Part shown: piece after piece, positions 48,849 to 61,217 of the stretch | Numbering within the stretch: position 1 is the stretch's first letter | Layout of the letters: the number at the start of each line of letters is the position of its first letter | Assembly: GCA_950295325.1 (NCBI GenBank) | Contig: OX485805.1 | Span: forward strand, 5,520,501-5,584,500 | Source of the DNA: Polytrichum commune | Taxonomy: Eukaryota; Streptophyta; Polytrichopsida; Polytrichales; Polytrichaceae | Length of the DNA: 64,000 nucleotides | Direction of reading: 5' to 3' | Notes under the pieces: model-generated | What the model was told of the DNA's origin: nothing | The model's input: the letters and a program-made list of their open reading frames with translations, nothing else | The model's database searches: none | Program-made: the position numbers and the translations under genes

Positions 48849-50329
48849 TCTTCTTGTTCTTCTTCTTGTTCTCTTCTGATGCATTCCCTTGTGGTCCGAA
48901 CCTACCGTAGAGATTTTAAAGTAGTTGCAGTGGTCAGGCTCTTCCCTTTTGGGTTAAGTATCCTTTGCGATGGAAGATGATGATGGATGATGGATGATGG
49001 CGGCTGGGGTGATGATGCACACTGACTGATCTAGATCTTTACAAAAAAGAAGTTCGCCCTTTCTTCACATGTCATCATCAACACTCAAGGTTAAGGTTAC
49101 CATTTCCAGAATGCGATGCTCAACCAATGGCTTACCATACCTCGCTAGTCCAGGACACCTTACCATCATCTCTTTCTGTCCCGACCAAACCCCATAGGAG
49201 CAAAAGATTGAAAAGAAAAAAAGTTCACAACATCATCACCGAGATCATCAACGGAAAAGAGCGTCAACTTCCCCGACCTACCCAAAAGGGAAGGTAGGCG
49301 AGGCGGCCCGACGCCAAACCAAACCCCCCCGAAACAACACAAAACGGAACGAAAAAGCGCGCTTCGTCCTCAACAAACTTCTTGAGGCGGAAGTGCGTCC
49401 CGAACCCCCCGATCTCTACCTCTGCTCATCAGGTACCTGACACAATTGGCTGTTCTCTCCCCGAGTCCCCCTACTCAACGTAAAAAGCTCCACAAATATT
49501 GCACACAACAACTAAACTGAACTAGACTACATACCCATCCACCACCATCATCATCATCATCCAGCAGCCTGCAGCCACAATCCGGGACTACCTATGTATG
49601 CATTACTTCATCCTGACTACTTTCCTTACTCAGAAGAAAAACCTACACAATTATCTGAATCATCCGGGGAAGCAGGAATTTCCGTAGAGGACGGACCTCT
49701 CTTCATTGTTGTCGACATGAACAAGTCGTGCCAACTTCCGGATCCATCAATTCCTTCCACTCCACTGCAGGGCCACTAGCTTAGCTTGCCCCCACCAAAC
49801 CCTGCTATTAGATCGGGCCGAGCAATCTACTTACTGCAACTGCAGCTGCAACAACCCCCACAACTCCCTCCCTCCAGGCTCCCCACCTCCCAACTCCCTC
49901 CTCCTCCTCCGCCTCCCGCGACAAAGCAGGGTCGGCATCGTGCTTCCGCCTCTTTTGTCGCGTGAATTGGGTACTTTACCCCCCGAAACCCCCACTTTCT
50001 CCCCCTCCTTTCTTTCCTTTCTCGCTTTCTTCCTCCGCCTTACCACGAACTTCACTTAACCCTTCTTCTCCGGGAGTCTTCCCGAGTAAAAACATCCGAA
50101 TCAAGCTGACAGTAACATTGTGGGAGGCGGCGATAAGTTAAGTAAGTAACAAGTCCCAGAGTTGATGAGCGATCTTCGATGATGTGCGCACGAATGCGGA
50201 GGCGGGGGGGAGTTGCGGTGGTGCAGGCAGTACTAAACTTAGAGTAAGAAGGGGGACACGAGGCCACCAGGCAGAGGCGCGCGGGTTTGGGAAGAAACAA
50301 AAATTATAAAAATAAAAAAAGTCGGAGTT
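48770..50329. promoter_or_regulatory. Upstream region / probable 5' leader of LBD gene
   Basis: This holds an (AGT)n run at about 48807-48850, CT-rich microsatellites, and pyrimidine-rich stretches near 49860-50040 typical of plant leaders read on the minus strand. I see no second gene; the short frames here are simple-repeat translations. Confidence 0.35.
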
Positions 50330-51070
50330 CCAACCTCCTCTCAGTCGCTGTCCGCCCCTCCGTCCCTCCGTCCGTCCTTCCTCCCTCCTGTAGCCGCATC
50401 TTCATGGTCAATGCGGTGCAATGCATGCCAATGCCGTGGAATTCTCCATGGGTGATGATGATGATATCATGGCATGGATGATGGCATACCATATGCTGAT
50501 GAAAAAAAGAGGGGAGTTTGATCCTCCGTTACTGTCCGTCCGTTCTTCCATCCTGTAGATGCATCTTCACGGTCAATGCGCCGCAACGGATGCCATTGCC
50601 ATGGAATTCTCCATGATGATGATGGTGATGGTGATGGTGATATCATGGCGTACGTGATGGCGTAGCATATGATGACGATTGTCATGGTATGTTATCCAAT
50701 GCGAGGCAGTGGCATGGAATGTCAAGCTATACATCCCATTGCATTCACTATCATCATCATTATATGCTATGCCATCAGGTATGCCATGATACCATCATCA
50801 TGATCATGGAGAATGCCATGCCATGCCATGCCATGCCATTCATGCATTGCATTGAGCATGAAGATGCAGCCACATGATGGATGGACGGACGGACAGTAAA
50901 CTGAGGATCAAACTCCCTCTTCTTCTTCGTCTTCTTTCCATCAGCGTATCCTATGCCATCATCCATGCCATGACGATATCACCATCATTATCATCATGAA
51001 TGCCATGCCAATGGCATGCATTGCACCGCATTGACCATCAAAGACACCGCTCCAGGAAGGAAGGACAAAT
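50330..51070. repeat. Large imperfect foldback upstream of LBD
   Basis: Two direct units (about 50330-50500 and 50505-50690) are followed by two inverted counterparts (about 50750-50930 and 50930-51065). Examples: GGTCAATGCGGTGCAATGCA at 50406 is the inverse of the block at about 51019-51038, and GGAGTTTGATCCTC at 50513 is the inverse of about 50902-50915. CATGC and GATGAT microsatellites lie between. RNA from either strand could fold into a long stem. Confidence 0.75.
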
Positions 51071-51100
51071 ACTATAAAACCCCATGGTATCATATGGTGA

Positions 51101-51230
51101 ATGGCATGGGATGGGGATGGGATGGGATGGGATGGGATGGGATGGGATGGGATGGGATGGGATGGGATGGGATGGTGTATGGCATGGGATGGCATGGGAT
51201 GGTTGTGATATGGGGTATGGTATGGTGAAT
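51101..51230. repeat. (GGGAT)n pentanucleotide array
   Basis: About a dozen near-perfect GGGAT units at about 51108-51173, fading into GGCATGGGATGG variants. The open frames here (PSHPI on one strand, GMGWD on the other) are translations of the repeat, not genes. Confidence 0.9.
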
Positions 51231-51649
51231 GGCATGGTATAAGGGGAGGGAGAGAAGGGGTGGGAGGGAACTTGGTGTATAAATAGAAGATGGCATCGGC
51301 GAGCCTGGGAACTGGTCCAAGGCCAACTGCACGGGCTCTTCTATTTTGCTCCTTCCTGCCTCCTTCCCTGCCACACAGTCCAGGGAAACTTGGGGGCATC
51401 AGGTGGATGGGTCTTCAAGTGCCTTTGTTTTCTTAATCGGACCGACCTGTGTGTATGTTTGACAAATTTTATTTGACGTTGAACTTCCAAATCCAAAGTG
51501 TCACATGACATTTTCAAAATCAAAAACAAATGTCAATGGACACATACATTTTATTCTTAAATGTCGTCTCAATTTTGGGTTATAGAATAATTTTAGAAAA
51601 GAGTAATGTTGTGAATAATCAAAATACAATCTTGATTTGTAACAAAAAT

Positions 51650-52800
51650 CAAGAGAGCGTAAGTATCCTTCAATCTCGCATGTTTCTCCGAATGTTGAAG
51701 ATGGTAGCCCGGTCCATTGCATTCATTTCAAGCCCACAAAGAGAGATATACATAAGAGCATCAAGGGTCTTCAAGTTCAACCTATTGCGCAAGTGACTCT
51801 TGATTGCATTTTGTTTGGAAAATCCTCTCTCACAAATAGCTATACTTGATGGAATGAGTCTAGTGTTCTGCCAAAGTTGCATAAGTTTAGGCCAATTTGT
51901 GTGGCATTCCAAATTGTTATTACATATGCGGTAAGCCTCAAATATCGTTTTGTTCTCACACTCATGTCGAAGTGCTTCTGTGAATTCCACGAGTTCTCCC
52001 TTACACATGTCACTTTCCTCTTCGGTGTATTGAAATTTCAACAACATCCTTCAAGCCACAATTGGGTATTTGTGATTTGGTCACTATCATCGCTTGGATA
52101 ATTACCCAGGTTGAAAAGTTTGGCTGCATTGAATATTGGAAGGTTTGGGAAACAATCATTCAAAGCATGAACAACTCTTTGCACATAAGATGCACCCAAT
52201 AATATGCATTGTTATAGTCCATTAAGCCCATTAGTTGCCAGTGCATGAGTAATACGATCTTTTGTGTTGTTTTCATAATTCAACTGAATATTTTTCCCAA
52301 ATTCTTGCTTGTACGACCAAACATAGGTCCATTCCCGGATTTTAAAAATGACATGATAATATTGGGAGTAGTGATATCAACGGTTGCACTAGTAGTTGTG
52401 ATATCAACTGTATCATATTGAAATTTGATATTCAATTTATTCAACTACTGTAAAACATCTACATATGAACCCACTCATAAACTTTGTTGGCAAAACGATC
52501 CAACATTTGAAACTTTGGGAAAACTCTAGCTCAACCTCTTGCACCTAAAGCTTCACAATGTGCAATACAGTGCACATTTATGAGAGGCAATGTCATTGGT
52601 GATAGTGGATTATCTACCACTAGCCTAGAGTACGTGACAAACTTTAGGGATTTGTGAACACCGATGGTATTCAAATAAGAGATCCAACAACAGTGTTGCT
52701 TCCAATCTAGCTTCAGTTCAAGCGTTGTGAATTGTACATTGTACATTAAACTCAATTCGAAGGGGATCTTTGCACTATGCAAAGTTTACCTCAAATCATC
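51650..52800 (-). pseudogene. Decayed hAT transposase
   Basis: The frame at 51670-52047 carries the hAT C-terminal dimerisation block: WPKLMQLWQNTRLIPSS, then CERGFSKQNAIKS and RNRLNLKTLDALM. Upstream on the minus strand come a FNAAKLFNLGNYP-like stretch near 52100 and, at 52531-52782, the INVHCIAHCEAL motif (HCxAHR in working relatives; the arginine reads cysteine here). The intervening frames are broken. It is related to the element at 55991-57543 but much older. I found no convincing ends. Confidence 0.8.
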
Positions 52801-55800
52801 CCAGTGTCAAGCTAAGACACCTCGAAATTAACCCAATATTTAACAACCAAAACATCACTTTTGAGATATTCTAGGACAAATTGTTCATTCCCATACATGC
52901 ACAAAACAGTCGTGGAAATACATATGCAAAACACTAAGAACAATGATCTTGTCGGCCTTGTACTTAGCCTCCACCAACTCTCTAATCACCGTCTCAATTG
53001 TAGAGCCTTCCCGGTTACATAGGAAATTACATGAACAAGGCTCAACTTAAGTATGTAAGTTAGTTTAGGAAGCTATCCTATTGATATGGGTTGTTTTTTT
53101 CCGGATACTTGAGCTACATGTTACAATACTTAAGTTGCTTAATAATACATGTCATTTCAATTTCTAGCGTGCTAATTGACGTGACACAATTCTTCACAAG
53201 TCACAATACATGTCAGCTTCTAAATTGTGTGTGTCAATTGATGTGCATTTTATTTTTTTTGTGCGAGTTTTTGCGTGTCAAAAGTGAAAAACTTGCAAAA
53301 ACTTTGTCAAACATACACACGGGACATACCTGTATATTTGATTGGTATGTGGTGCAGTGACAATCAATAGCAAACATCGTAAAGACACATGTTTAAAAGA
53401 GATGGAACTACGTTTTCAAATTGCAATACCTACTTTACATGCAGTAATGAACACAATTGAGATGACTTACGTATTTAGTTAAGATGTCGACAAACACACA
53501 CTTCCAATAACCATAACTAAATCAAGGGAGGTCTGATTTTTAATCCAGTTTTTGCATATGTTTCATCATAGATTTGCTATGTAACATTATTAAGTATTGT
53601 ACGTTCATTTGAGTGGGCCTCGAGAATATAACCATGGGATGTTACAGCTAGTGCATATTTGGTATGATGTTATGTAATGCAACACAAATTTTGTTGTGTA
53701 AATCTACTCGGTAAGAGTTGGAGAACATAAGAATGAACCAAATAACACCCTCAAACCTTAGTTGGTTGAGATCCCAGTGTTTTCCAACACCAACCGGTTA
53801 CATGTTGGCATCTTTCAATTTCTCTTTATCATATATGAGGAATATTCTATAAATTGCTCTAGAATGGATTGCTTATTTTTCTCAAAGTCTTGAATTCAAA
53901 CCAATTATTTTTCAACCTCAACTACACTATACCGGTGAGTTTACTTTAGAGGCCATGTCCAAGAAACTTACAATTTGGGTCCAAGAAAACTTTGGGGTCC
54001 AAAAACACCCCTTACGGACCTTACTTTCGAACTTATGACCCAAGATTGATTACTTAAGTTGGGTAGGGTATTCTCTTGGGTTGCAACCGACTAGATTTGG
54101 CATGAAAGTGATGCCACAATAGTGCCAATTCATTTTGCTTGTGCTTGGGATTTGTGCCTTACTCTAAACTCCTTGGGTCCAACTTTTTAACTTTGCTCGA
54201 TTTTGGACTTTCGTTGGTCTTAGACCCTACTATAACTCATCCTAATAAATGATCCACATATATAACTTAGCATTATTATTATTTTTTGGCATCACTTTCT
54301 TACCAAATCCCGACAGTCTCCAGTAATTTTTATATGTATATATATAACTCCTCCTAGTTTGACAAACCAATCTTGAGTCCGAGGCTAGGGGTCCATGTAA
54401 GGGGTGTTTTGAACCCAAGTTTTTGCAACCTAAGTTATAATGTAAACTTAGGGATTGGTGGTGACATTGTAGAGAAACTCATCCAAAGTACTTTGTTTTG
54501 CTTTGATTTGCAATCACGAGGATGGATTAAATACATTAAGGTCCAAGACCAAAGAAACTCCGAAATCAAGCGACCATGTTTGTTCGTATTTAAATTTGGA
54601 CCCGAGGAGTTGTGATTAGGACCCAAGTCCAAAGCACAAGAAGAATGAAGTGACAGGATCATGACAACACTTTCATGCTGAATCTTATTGGTCGCAACTC
54701 GAGAAAAAACTCCAACCAATTTGAGAAAATAATATTCAAACTTAGGTCCAATTTTAAGTATGAAGGTAAGATTCATATGTTTTGGAATCGAAGATACTTG
54801 GAACATGACTCTAATGTAAAACCACCCTTAGTTGAGGTGAAAATCCAATGAGCTATTCTATCTCAAGGTAATAAGGAAATTTTTTTGAGTTGATACAACT
54901 CTGAAAATGGCATCATAGATCCCAATTTAGCTACAAGGGCTTTATGCACATCAAGGTCCATGTGCCTCCCACTTAACCTCCTATTGTCCAAGCTTACCCC
55001 TTATTCATACAACATAAATAATAATGATAATAATGATAATAATAATAATAATAAACCCTAAAAAAGTATGAGACATCTAATCATGGATGTTATTGCTTTT
55101 AGTTCATTTGACACAGATTTTTCTTTTAATAACCCAAAATAAGTACCATCTTCGCCAAGTAGGGGGGGGTGTCATAGCACAACCTTGCGGGAAACTTATA
55201 TTACAAAGTGGATGGTGGAAATACTATCCAAACAAATTATTTGTAAAGATAAAAAAATATGTTGTTAGTTATTATTAACATCGTCATTTTACTATCGCTT
55301 TCTCGACGACCATGCATTCTTTGATAAATTTCATTTATGGGGATGGGTGCTTAACATGTTCCACTCTTAGACCTTGCCCCCAACCCCAATTCCCCTGCAC
55401 TCAATCTTGTCTTTTGATCAAATTTGTCCATAGTGGAATGCAAATCAATAGTTGAGCTAACAAGGAGGTTTGAAAGCACCATGAATGTCTAGTAATTCGT
55501 CGAGGTGTTATTTTTGTTTTCCAGACATATTCCACATGTGGCATTAAGCATCGCTTGCAACAACATTGTTTATCCATATCAGTGCACAGTACTATTCGGA
55601 GTTACACAATGCCGTAATGTCTTATTTAAGAATTCAAAAACTACTAATGCAATTCAATAGGTTGTTCAAACATTCTAAAACATAAATGACTTTGCTTGAT
55701 AAAATATTACAATCTCATCAAATAATAACACAAACTAATGACGATACTCGGTGTAGTGAATACCACACGATGCCTTTGCCAACCAACTCAAAGGTGCATA

Positions 55801-55982
55801 ATGGACTACAACATTGAAAGTATTAAAAAAATACAAAAACTAAGAATGAATAACAATGATCATCGACACTCTCAATGGAGGGTGCTAAGAGGTGACAATG
55901 AGTGTTTGACTTCGTCCCATCATAGCCATCAATTGTCGCATATAGAATGCTTGACAGTGCAAAGGAAGTGATGGGAGCTATG
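52801..55982. other. Non-coding repeat debris
   Basis: MITE family 2 lies at about 53330-53758 with the right end AACACCCTCAAACCTTAG. A CCGGTT-type MITE relative is at about 53770-53940. An (AAT)n run is at about 55017-55052. A block at about 55584-55615 (ACTATTCGGAGTTACACAATG) matches the ends of the 60484-61217 element. No gene is recognised. Confidence 0.5.
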
Positions 55983-55990
55983 GGCGTCAC

Positions 55991-57543
55991 CAGTGTTCAA
56001 GATTGAAGCCCTCATATGAGTTTCATTTTGAAGGGCTCTAAAATTTGAGCCCTTCGGTTGAAGGGCTAGTTCAAATTCAAGACGTCAATTCAGTAATATA
56101 GAAATAAAATATAAAAAACTCATATTAAACTTATGCATGATTTATATGGTGCATGCTTCCAATACAATGTGAAGAATTAAGAATCAACCATCTAACTCCA
56201 CCTCTTCTAGTGATAATGCCCTACGCTTGTTGGTTCTTGTGCCAATTTTCCAAGATTCAAAAATACTATCCCAATCCATGAATTCAACTCCTAACCCATT
56301 TAGACTAACCCTCATTAAAGCATCTAGTGTGTCAAGGTTGAGTCTAGTTCTCCTTTCACTCTTAACCCAATTTTGCTTTGAAAAACCACGCTCACAAACA
56401 GCAGTGCTAGTTGGGATCACAAGTATGGCTTGCCATAGCGACATCATAGTTGGCCAATTAATCATGAACTCCCGGTCATTGCCACAAAAAACCCAAGCTT
56501 CTTGCATACTTCGGCGTTCACAAACGGAACATAACATCTCCACGAATTCTAGCAATTCCGCATTGCATTGATTAACAAGGTCATCGCTCCAACGGAAATG
56601 TGTCACCAACCGGTTCAACCATTGTTCCGTTAATGTCCCTCTGTCCAATTCATCTACGGGATAGTGCTTCGGGCTAAAAAGCCGGGCCGCATTGAAAATG
56701 GACAGGTCAGGAAATCGATCATTGAGTGAATCGATGATCTTCTGCACATACTGCCTCCCCAACATGATGCATGCCTCCAATGAGCCTCCTACGTCACACT
56801 CGGGCATGGAATCATAATGCAAGATATGCATTTTTTCACACCCAAAACTATCAACATACAATATCTGCCCATTGGGTACCACCTCGCGGAGAAACTTTCC
56901 TAGGTGTTTGGTTGTCAGGCCAAAACTTACACCCAGATAGTGTCTACGAAACAAGCTGATTGTTACATCAATCGTAGAAGCTATGCTAGTGATATCTACA
57001 AGATCAAACTGAAACTTGTGATTGACCTTATTCAACTCTGATAATATATCAGCTAGCATGTGAATGAAAAATTGGAATTGAAGAGAAGTTAGATCCTTGT
57101 ACCATGTGGGTTCTTCAACCTCCCAAATTTCTAAAATTGCAGGCATACAAAATACCAATCTCTCCATGACCAAGCCACGGGATAACCATCTCACCCAAAT
57201 CAACACTGATTTCACATTGATTGAATCACATCACACTACAACACTGACTCAATGCTTACCAAAGAAAGGGTTGGATTCCAATCTTTTGCAAGACCTAAAA
57301 AGTTGAATTCCAAGTCAGATCGATGTTGAATGAATCATTTGCTAGGTGTTGAGGTTGTCACTGTAGCGACCTCCTCGTCACTGTAGCGCTACAGTGTTGA
57401 CGGGTGTAAAAATTTTGAGGACGTCAAGTGAAGTTTTCATTTTGAGTTTGGGGTTGCATTTTGAAGGGTTGTTTTGAGAGAGGTATATTTTGAAGGGCCA
57501 AATCGCGTTTGAAGGGCATTGAAGACTTCAATCTTGAACACTG
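55991..57543 (-). mobile_element. Small hAT element with perfect TIRs and duplication
   Basis: The 18-bp ends CAGTGTTCAAGATTGAAG (55991-56008) and its exact inverse (57526-57543) are flanked by the perfect 8-bp duplication GGCGTCAC (55983-55990, 57544-57551). CAGTG ends and 8-bp duplications are hAT hallmarks. GAAGGGC words recur near both ends (about 56030, 56048 inverse, 56061; about 57463, 57492, 57511), like transposase-binding subterminal motifs. It encodes only the C-terminal half of a transposase, so it is an internally deleted or truncated derivative. Confidence 0.93.
56184..57167 (-). CDS. hAT transposase C-terminal part (truncated ORF)
   Basis: From the first ATG (57167) the frame gives 327 residues; it stays open to 57215 upstream. 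The C-terminal third is a clean hAT dimerisation region: WPTMMSLWQAILVIPTSTAV, then CERGFSKQNWVKS and RTRLNLDTLDALMRVSL. Upstream are FQFDLVDITSIASTIDVTIS and FNAARLFSPKHYP segments that match the decayed copy at 51.6-52.8 kb. Full hAT transposases are usually over 600 residues, with an N-terminal BED zinc finger and the first DDE residues; those are missing and do not fit in the 330 bp left before the TIR. The long clean frame and perfect ends make it recent. The protein could still dimerise with, or interfere with, a full transposase. Confidence 0.85.
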   Translation of the reverse strand: MERLVFCMPAILEIWEVEEPTWYKDLTSLQFQFFIHMLADILSELNKVNHKFQFDLVDITSIASTIDVTISLFRRHYLGVSFGLTTKHLGKFLREVVPNGQILYVDSFGCEKMHILHYDSMPECDVGGSLEACIMLGRQYVQKIIDSLNDRFPDLSIFNAARLFSPKHYPVDELDRGTLTEQWLNRLVTHFRWSDDLVNQCNAELLEFVEMLCSVCERRSMQEAWVFCGNDREFMINWPTMMSLWQAILVIPTSTAVCERGFSKQNWVKSERRTRLNLDTLDALMRVSLNGLGVEFMDWDSIFESWKIGTRTNKRRALSLEEVELDG

Positions 57544-57551
57544 GGCGTCAC

Positions 57552-60483
57552 CTCTCATAATAAGAACAAACCTATCTCACACCAAGAGCAATGGGAGTCA
57601 ATGCATCATCTAGGTATCAGTTTCAACACGATTGATTGATTGCATGCCCATTCCGATCTTGTGGTCAACTTCCTTGTGATATCGGAGTACCAAGGCGGTT
57701 TCGGCATTGTTTATATTATTTGGAGGTCTTCACACAAATTTGGTCATAAAAAAAATCTCATTTTGTAAAGGAAACAATGGAGATATAGAACAATCTTATG
57801 TTTGTCATGATATAATCTTGCAGATAAATAAATAAAACGATTTGCCTAGACCCATGAATGTTTTCTTTTTCTTTTTCCTTTACTATATAATGTCTTGAGT
57901 TGGGGTCAAAGTTCCCAAACAAGTCTAGTGAGCGTAAATGGGGATGAATGAGCAACTAACTTCTAGGGTCTCAAATTTTAATATTACCCTTGTGTAGGTG
58001 GTAAGAACCCAAATCGTTATGTAACGTATTTTTCTCTATCCACGACGTGAGACTTTTCTAACATTACACATGCAAAGCGACCATGATCCAATTGGATTTT
58101 AGTACAAGTAAGAGAGGTCTTGAGTGTTCACTATCATTTTATGCTAGGGCTAGGGGGGGGGGTGTAGGATTTTGTGTTGGTGTCTACATAACCGCATGTG
58201 TTAGCAAGGTGAAAACGCAATGAATTGTTTTGTAGTCCCAAAATGACTATTTCCTGGTCGTTTGACTCTGGAAATTGTATTAGAGACTTTGAATTAGTGT
58301 ATTGGACTCCATTTGGAACAAACCAGTCCTCAATCTTGCAGGGGACTCGTTTTTACTAGAGCCTCTTCAATCCACAATGGATGAGTTTACCTAGACGCCA
58401 CGAACCCCAAGCCTTGCAATACAATATGTACATATAATGGTGAACAAGAGGATACAACCTGAAATGGAGACATGTGAGACTTACATGCCATCAATTCCAT
58501 GATGTTCAATGTTCTCCCCAAATATTTTCTAGGATAAGTAGAAAACATGAAACGGTCAATGGACGAGTCAGTTTTGGAGTTTTGGTCCCACAAAATCCCT
58601 ACTTATATGTCATAGTAAACAGACAAAGCGGTGTAAGTCAACTAAGGATTTTTTTAAATAAGCTTGTGAACCACAATGACATCACAAGAACATTGGAGCG
58701 TTATTGTATATAGGAGGGCCACGAGAGAAGGACTTTCCGCAAATGAAGTGGTCCCGAAGACATGGCCCAACATTTTTGGCGACATCTCAATGAAGGACCT
58801 TCCTCTTCTCACAACATGAGGCATATTTTGGTTTGTAATGTGGCACATTGGATTCTAAGCATACCCTATTGCCATTGCCCTGAAAAAGGGGGAATCATAG
58901 AAAGAAAAAGACTCGTAATTGCACAACCCAAAATCCATGAAAGAGTTTTTAAAGATTGTGTCTAGTTGTTCCCTTGGACTGCGCTTGTCTATTGCAACAA
59001 CAAAAACTACCTCGTTGGGAGTTGATACATTACTTTTAGCATGTAAAATGATTAATTTGAGCCACAATTCACACTAGTGGCAACATTGGAGACATCTTCT
59101 TTGGGTTTCCCTTTTTTCTTTATCTTTTTCTCTCCATTGTTGAGATTCATAAATCGAGACGATATAAAAGGTTATTTGCATTTGTGGATGATTCCCATGT
59201 AACGCGATGCCTCTCAATCCACATGCACTATATAAATGTCAAATGCTTTCACGTTTCATTCACGTTTCATCCCAAACAACGCTCATCACGTCATCCATTC
59301 ATTATTACACAAGCAACATGGGAAGCTTTCTACGAGGCCGTACGAAATGTCCACCTTGCACGTTATCAATATTTTCATCCAAATCGTTTACATGTGCATC
59401 ATGAAATGGTTTTGGGAGGCTTTGTTGACTTAAGGGACCATGCATTTGTACGGTGAGATGCCAAGTGCCATTCTTTGATTACACCTCAAAAGTGATCAAA
59501 GTCCATCATTGTTTTTGACATTTGAAACACATATAAGGTTGAGATTTATGGTAGAAGGCGGTGGACATTATTATAATCAACATTAAGGTGTTTCATTTTT
59601 GGTAAGATAATGATTTGAGCATGGTCTACTTTAGATAGGTAGAAATGCCAAATGCACAAGGAAGAAACGCGAATGCAGAGTCTCATTCAAATGAACATTG
59701 GTAGACTATTTTGAAGTCCACTTTGCCAACTACATAGTTGAGTCGAGTAGAAATAGTCAATTGCAAGCTATAGAACATTATATCGCATTTCCACTAACCT
59801 TCCCAATGGATGAGGTATGCAAATGTTCTTTGGCTTATTTGAATTCTTAATCATACACATATATTTGAACGACGTGTGGTCAGGTGTGGATTTATGAACA
59901 AACACCGTGAGACACATGTTAAAAGAGATTGACAACTACTCTGCACTCAATAATCAACACAACTGAAGGACGACATATGTTCGTTTGAAGAATCAACACA
60001 CTGCACACTCCCAATAATCATGATTAAATAACAGAAGCTATGGTTTCTCAATCCAATTGTTGTCGACATCTCAACATGAATTTGCTAATACAACACAAAT
60101 CTCAAGACTAAGATTTGATCAATAGCATACGGGGGACAAGAAAAACACTAAATCAAGCACATGTTGGACACCACAAACCTCTAGACTTCAACCCGACCTT
60201 GACCTAGCAATGAACGAATGGATGGATGGATGGATGGATGGATGTGGTATGGATGAAGGATGCACGTGCGGATGATCGTATTGGAGAGCTTTTGGTATTG
60301 GCGCAGACTCGTGTTCCTTCCTCCCTTTTTATGTTCCCATTCTGAGGGATGTGTGTCTGTGCGAAAGGCTGCACCATGATGAATGTTCCCTGGCCGCCAT
60401 CCCGTGGATGTGGATGAATGTCTGCACCCAAACATGGACGGAGATTGGAACCCCTCAATTAGCTCTCTATACTGATTTTATTC
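57552..60483. other. No gene recognised
   Basis: Short overlapping frames at 58.4-59.5 kb carry no family signature. A MITE family 2 relative lies at about 59822-60130 and a (GGAT)n run at about 60214-60243. Confidence 0.4.
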
Positions 60484-61217
60484 CAATTAGTGCGTGTTAC
60501 TATTCGGAGTTACGCAGTGCCATAGCCATTTAATGGGAACATAGCATTATACCAAGCAAAGTCATTTACATTGACTCTTAAAACTGAGTGAGTGGCTCAC
60601 TACATCATTTTCACACACATTCAATCCTGGGCAAATGAATTTAAGAACCTATAAACTTTCACTCATGTAAGTTAATAGTTGTAGTATAGTATATTGTTTT
60701 CAAAGTCTTGTGTTCATTGCAAACCTACGTATACTTATAGATCATTGATTTGTCCCACCCTCCTTTAGAAGCCTCCAAATTGTAGTATAAAATGTCCCAA
60801 GAGACTACACTAGTAACCAAAGTTGAGAGGGAGAACCCTAGGCGGCGTTGTGAACTTGTTCTTGCAGTTGAAGGTGAATGATGAAAACAATTCCAAAACC
60901 AAGTCAGTAGACCTACATTCATTCAAATTACAATTTCACTCTCGTTGCTATAGTGTTCAAGTTGAAATTTGGAAGGATGTTAGTCAACTTAGTCGCGCAT
61001 ATGATCCAATTTACGATTTGGCAAGCAAAAAAATCAATACTCTCCCAAATATGGCTCCCCAAAATTTGTTGTTTTGTTGATTTACTCGGTTTTGGGAGTA
61101 AACATCATATGTTCAATAATGTCCAAACAACCTACTGAACTTTAAGTACTAAACATTGAACTCTTGAGTGAGATGTTATTGCATTGTGCAGCTCCGAATA
61201 GTGACACAAACTAATTG
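60484..61217. mobile_element. 734-bp element with 37-bp imperfect TIRs
   Basis: The ends 60484-60520 and 61181-61217 are inverse to each other at 30 of 37 positions, sharing CAATTAGT and ACTATTCGGAG. Similarity may extend a little further out. A solitary relative of the left end lies at about 55584-55615. No transposase is encoded; the frame at 60823-61080 is unassigned. Target duplications were not clear, so the superfamily is open. Confidence 0.65.

Noticed and set aside
50959-51399. Proline/serine/histidine-rich open frames of up to 146 codons
   Set aside because: They are six-frame translations of CATCC/GGGAT simple repeats.
56227-56571. Plus-strand 114-codon frame
   Set aside because: Antisense to the conserved hAT dimerisation domain.
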